Below, piece by piece: positions 4,136 through 6,286 of a stretch of 6,286 nucleotides of DNA. How positions within the stretch are numbered: the first letter of the stretch is position 1; the number at the start of each line of letters is the position of its first letter. The DNA is from Candidatus Zixiibacteriota bacterium (GTDB lineage Bacteria > Zixibacteria > MSB-5A5 > GN15 > PGXB01): positions 1 through 6,286 of the forward strand of contig DAOWOO010000087.1 in NCBI GenBank assembly GCA_030642025.1, in the 5' to 3' direction. Under the pieces are notes generated by a model. That model ran no database searches. It worked only from the letters and a program-made list of their open reading frames with translations, and had not been told where the DNA came from. The position numbers and the translations under genes are program-made.

Positions 4136-6286
4136 GACCATTTTACGGGTCTGGGAATACTCATCAGCCTTAATGCTGTAGAAGTATATACCTGAGGCAA
4201 CCGGCTCGCCGTGAGCATTGGCGCCATTCCAGATTACTTCATTCCGCCCGGCGCTGGCTGTACCGTCAAAGACCGTAGCCACTTTCTTGCCGAGGATATT
4301 ATACACTTCGAGGGTTACCGGCATGGCCTTTGGAACCGAGAAGGCAATGGTCGTGGTCGGGTTGAACGGGTTCGGGTAATTCTGCGCCAGCGAGAACTCG
4401 CCCGGAACCAGTCCGTCACCTTCACTGCTGGTAAGCAAGCTGACTTCCTGTCGGTCGCCCATACCGGTCCAGGTAAACTGTTCACCGGCAGCGACACCAT
4501 CGATAACCAGTGTAAAGACCTCACCTGTCATCAGGCCGTCCTTCGCCTCGGTGGCCGGGTCATCTCCGTAAATCGGTATCATGCCGAGTGTACCGTCGGT
4601 TCTGATCGTTCCGGCGCCCACAGCGCGGCCGTCGGATGTCACGGCAACAACTTCAAAACCGGCTGGTACGATACCACCGTCAAGAACCAGTTGTTGCGCA
4701 TAAATGTTCATCCACGTCCGGGTGGCCGTCACATGATTCAACTCAACGGCCTTATCGACGGCAAACATCGGCTGTTTGTATATATTAACTTTGGGGCTGT
4801 TACCGGGGTAAATCAGGACATCGGCTGTCTGTACTTTAAGCCAGTAACCGAATCCGGGGGCCATATGCTGAAGGGTCCAGTAAAAGTCCTGCAGTTCCGG
4901 CCAGTAGGATAACGGACCGTCATCCCAGCCGATAGCAACTATCAGGTTATTTTCGGAAAGAGAACTCAAGGCATGCGGGATTGTATCGATCTCATCCGGC
5001 AGATAGGAGACCAGATTCCAGTTCGGTTCCAGGTTGATCGGCGTCGTGGCCGATACCGGAACGCCGGTCACAGACAGAGTCTGTTCTTCACAGCCATCCT
5101 TGAGCCTGACCCAGTATCCGTGAAAATGATCCACATTATTGAGGGTCGAAAAGGCCGGAAGATCGGGATAGTAAGACATGCCGCCCTGCTCATATCCGAG
5201 AACGACATCGATGCAGTCATAAACGGTACTTAAAACCATATCAATGTGGTCGGTCGGCGTATCGACATTCCAGGAAATCAGGTTCCACTTCGGGTATGCC
5301 CGCAGGATGATTTCCTTGTCAATGGTGGTTTCGAGGTCGAGACAGACGGTGGTATCAATGGCGCCGTGCTCCAGCCAGATATTGTTACCGCCCCAAACAG
5401 TGGCCGGGTAACCATTCACAAAGAGATCAATAGTATCGCCGGCTATCGCGCCTTCATCGTCGAGGGTGGCAATTTCATCACCATATACGGCCATAACATA
5501 CTTGCCCGGCTCGGTAACGAAAGAGGTTCCACAATGAGTACCATCGGGATCATAGGCATCGACCACGGACCCTACCGGCAGAGGCACACCGTAATAAGTA
5601 TTGCTATGACAGGCAAACGTCATCCAGTAAGGTGATCCGAGCGGCTGTTCGACCGGAGTCATTTCAATATCAATCGGGGTTTCACCGAATGATATATCTC
5701 TAATCACTACCGGGTAATACCCTTCTTTATAAGCATAGGCGTCAAACGGGAAAATCGCTTCGCTTTCGCAGGCGAATTGCCCATTGACATCGGTAAGGTG
5801 CGAAGAAATCAGCGAGCCGCCCGGGAAGTCGTTCCAGAACTCCACCGTAGCGCCCGCTATATCGAAGCCGGTGGAAGCATCGGTGACATTACCGCAAACA
5901 AAACCGGCGGCGTCATCAATTAGAATCGTGCCCGGGATATAATCCGGTTCGATGGTATTGGCTTCGGTATCTATGAATGCCAGTCCGCCTGCGGGGGCAA
6001 TGCTGGTGGTATTTATCGTAACCACGCCCGGTACCGCCGTCTCACTGACATGGAAATGCAGCTTGGCCAGCATGCCGCGGCCCGGCGCAATCGGATCGAC
6101 AAAAACCGGAATAATATCGATCAGCACTTCACGGTTATCATTATCGATTACAAACAATTTATAGCCGACATAATCAACCAGGGTACCGTCGAAAGTAACA
6201 TCGGTAAGCTCGACACCGTCGCTATCCCAGGTCAGAGGCAGAGTAATCTCCGCCAGGGCCTCGCTGTTTTTAAACAGCACTCCCAT
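4124..6286 (-). CDS. Large multidomain secreted protein with cohesin-like domain, recurring beta domains and type IX sorting domain, 5' partial
   Basis: At least 720 residues, open to the right edge. The Met at 6284-6286 is the last codon of the window, lacks a signal peptide and lies inside the first domain, so the true start is outside. Numbering from that Met: 1-123 is a cohesin-like beta sandwich (ALAEITLPLTWDSDGVEL, GMLAKLHFHV, PGVVTINTT); 127-210 is a carboxypeptidase-regulatory-like domain (CGNVTDASTGFDIAGATVEF); 217-318 is the first copy of the recurring beta domain; 329-495 holds two WNLIS repeats; 521-617 is a second, diverged beta-domain copy; 627-720 is the type IX sorting domain (AQNYPNPFNPTTTIAFSVP, YNILGKKV, SGIYFYSI, KMVLMK). 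No catalytic motif is visible, though an enzyme domain could lie upstream of the window. Expected location is the outer surface or medium; a carbohydrate- or protein-binding, or structural, role is inference. It is followed after 63 bp by the smaller protein with the same domain. Confidence 0.93.
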   Translation of the reverse strand: MGVLFKNSEALAEITLPLTWDSDGVELTDVTFDGTLVDYVGYKLFVIDNDNREVLIDIIPVFVDPIAPGRGMLAKLHFHVSETAVPGVVTINTTSIAPAGGLAFIDTEANTIEPDYIPGTILIDDAAGFVCGNVTDASTGFDIAGATVEFWNDFPGGSLISSHLTDVNGQFACESEAIFPFDAYAYKEGYYPVVIRDISFGETPIDIEMTPVEQPLGSPYWMTFACHSNTYYGVPLPVGSVVDAYDPDGTHCGTSFVTEPGKYVMAVYGDEIATLDDEGAIAGDTIDLFVNGYPATVWGGNNIWLEHGAIDTTVCLDLETTIDKEIILRAYPKWNLISWNVDTPTDHIDMVLSTVYDCIDVVLGYEQGGMSYYPDLPAFSTLNNVDHFHGYWVRLKDGCEEQTLSVTGVPVSATTPINLEPNWNLVSYLPDEIDTIPHALSSLSENNLIVAIGWDDGPLSYWPELQDFYWTLQHMAPGFGYWLKVQTADVLIYPGNSPKVNIYKQPMFAVDKAVELNHVTATRTWMNIYAQQLVLDGGIVPAGFEVVAVTSDGRAVGAGTIRTDGTLGMIPIYGDDPATEAKDGLMTGEVFTLVIDGVAAGEQFTWTGMGDRQEVSLLTSSEGDGLVPGEFSLAQNYPNPFNPTTTIAFSVPKAMPVTLEVYNILGKKVATVFDGTASAGRNEVIWNGANAHGEPVASGIYFYSIKADEYSQTRKMVLMK
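4436..4726 (-). repeat. Recurring beta domain, diverged copy near the C-terminus of the large protein
   Basis: Residues 521-617 of the large protein. It keeps TWMNIYA, VPAGFEVVAV, IPIYGDDPAT and the G-x-x-x-G-E strand, but the GxxCG of the other two copies has become GRAVG, so the cysteine is lost. It sits directly before the sorting domain. Confidence 0.65.
4802..5302 (-). repeat. Two tandem WNLIS repeats of about 80 residues in the large protein
   Basis: Residues 329-407 and 420-495. Each begins with WNLISW or WNLVSY, contains VLGYEQGGMSYYPDLPAF or AIGWDDGPLSYWPELQDF, and ends with HGYWVRL or FGYWLKV. The order and spacing of motifs match across both copies, which shows internal duplication. 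The repeats are rich in Trp and Tyr. Similar WNLIS segments are familiar from secreted FCB-group proteins, but I know of no established function. Confidence 0.8.
5333..5638 (-). repeat. Recurring beta domain, central copy in the large protein
   Basis: Residues 217-318 of the large protein. It carries YWMTFAC, PLPVGSVVDAYDPDGTHCG, AVYGDEIATLDDEGAIAGD and LFVNGYPA. It is the closest match to the copy in the 337-residue protein (PIPAGSIVEAFDSEGTFCG and PEDEGAVLGE). Confidence 0.78.

Noticed and set aside
4211..4912. Plus-strand reading frame of 233 codons
   Set aside because: It lies wholly antisense to the large secreted-protein gene, whose frame shows clear domain signatures here. The antisense product shows no recognisable motif or plausible composition.
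5246..5635. Plus-strand reading frame of 129 codons
   Set aside because: It is antisense to the recurring beta domain and the first WNLIS repeat. No independent evidence of coding was seen.
6284..6286. ATG at the right edge as the true start of the large secreted protein
   Set aside because: It is the last codon of the window, has no signal peptide after it although the protein carries a secretion sorting domain, and falls inside the first strands of a cohesin-like domain.

Overview
The window looks like chromosomal DNA from a Gram-negative bacterium of the FCB superphylum outside classical Bacteroidota, of the kind seen in candidate phyla such as Zixibacteria, Marinimicrobia, KSB1 or Latescibacteria. 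This is an inference. Two proteins end in the NYPNPFNP-type C-terminal sorting domain of the type IX secretion system, which is common in those lineages. The two starts that can be checked use GTG and TTG with clear Shine-Dalgarno sequences, whereas Bacteroidota usually lack strong ones. No rRNA, tRNA, CRISPR array, integrase or transposase gene was seen.

Layout. Bases 1-1758 (+) encode most of a membrane-anchored alkaline-phosphatase/sulfatase-superfamily enzyme related to lipoteichoic-acid-synthase-like and phosphoglycerol-transferase-like proteins. Its first membrane helices lie off the left edge. It converges, with a 38-bp gap, on a minus-strand PP2C-type Ser/Thr protein phosphatase (1797-2798) with a C-terminal membrane anchor. 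A 248-bp intergenic region (2799-3046) follows. It holds a long imperfect inverted repeat with a strong central hairpin (2822-2922), a possible PP2C promoter overlapping its right arm, and a good intrinsic terminator (2992-3021) for the genes to its right.

The right half holds two minus-strand genes in tandem. The first in transcription order (4124 to beyond 6286, 5' end off the window) encodes a large multidomain secreted protein: cohesin-like domain, carboxypeptidase-regulatory-like domain, a recurring beta domain, two WNLIS repeats, a second recurring beta domain and the sorting domain. The second (3047-4060) encodes a smaller exported protein with signal peptide, one copy of the same beta domain, a NEW3/CARDB-like Ig-fold domain and the sorting domain. 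A GC-rich stem-loop and a possible internal promoter lie in the 63 bp between them.

Taken together, the window joins cell-envelope and signalling genes to a pair of surface-exposed or released structural/adhesive proteins that appear to share a domain by duplication. No complete new system can be demonstrated. The most unusual items are the nested inverted-repeat element in front of the phosphatase gene and the reused domain architecture of the two secreted proteins.
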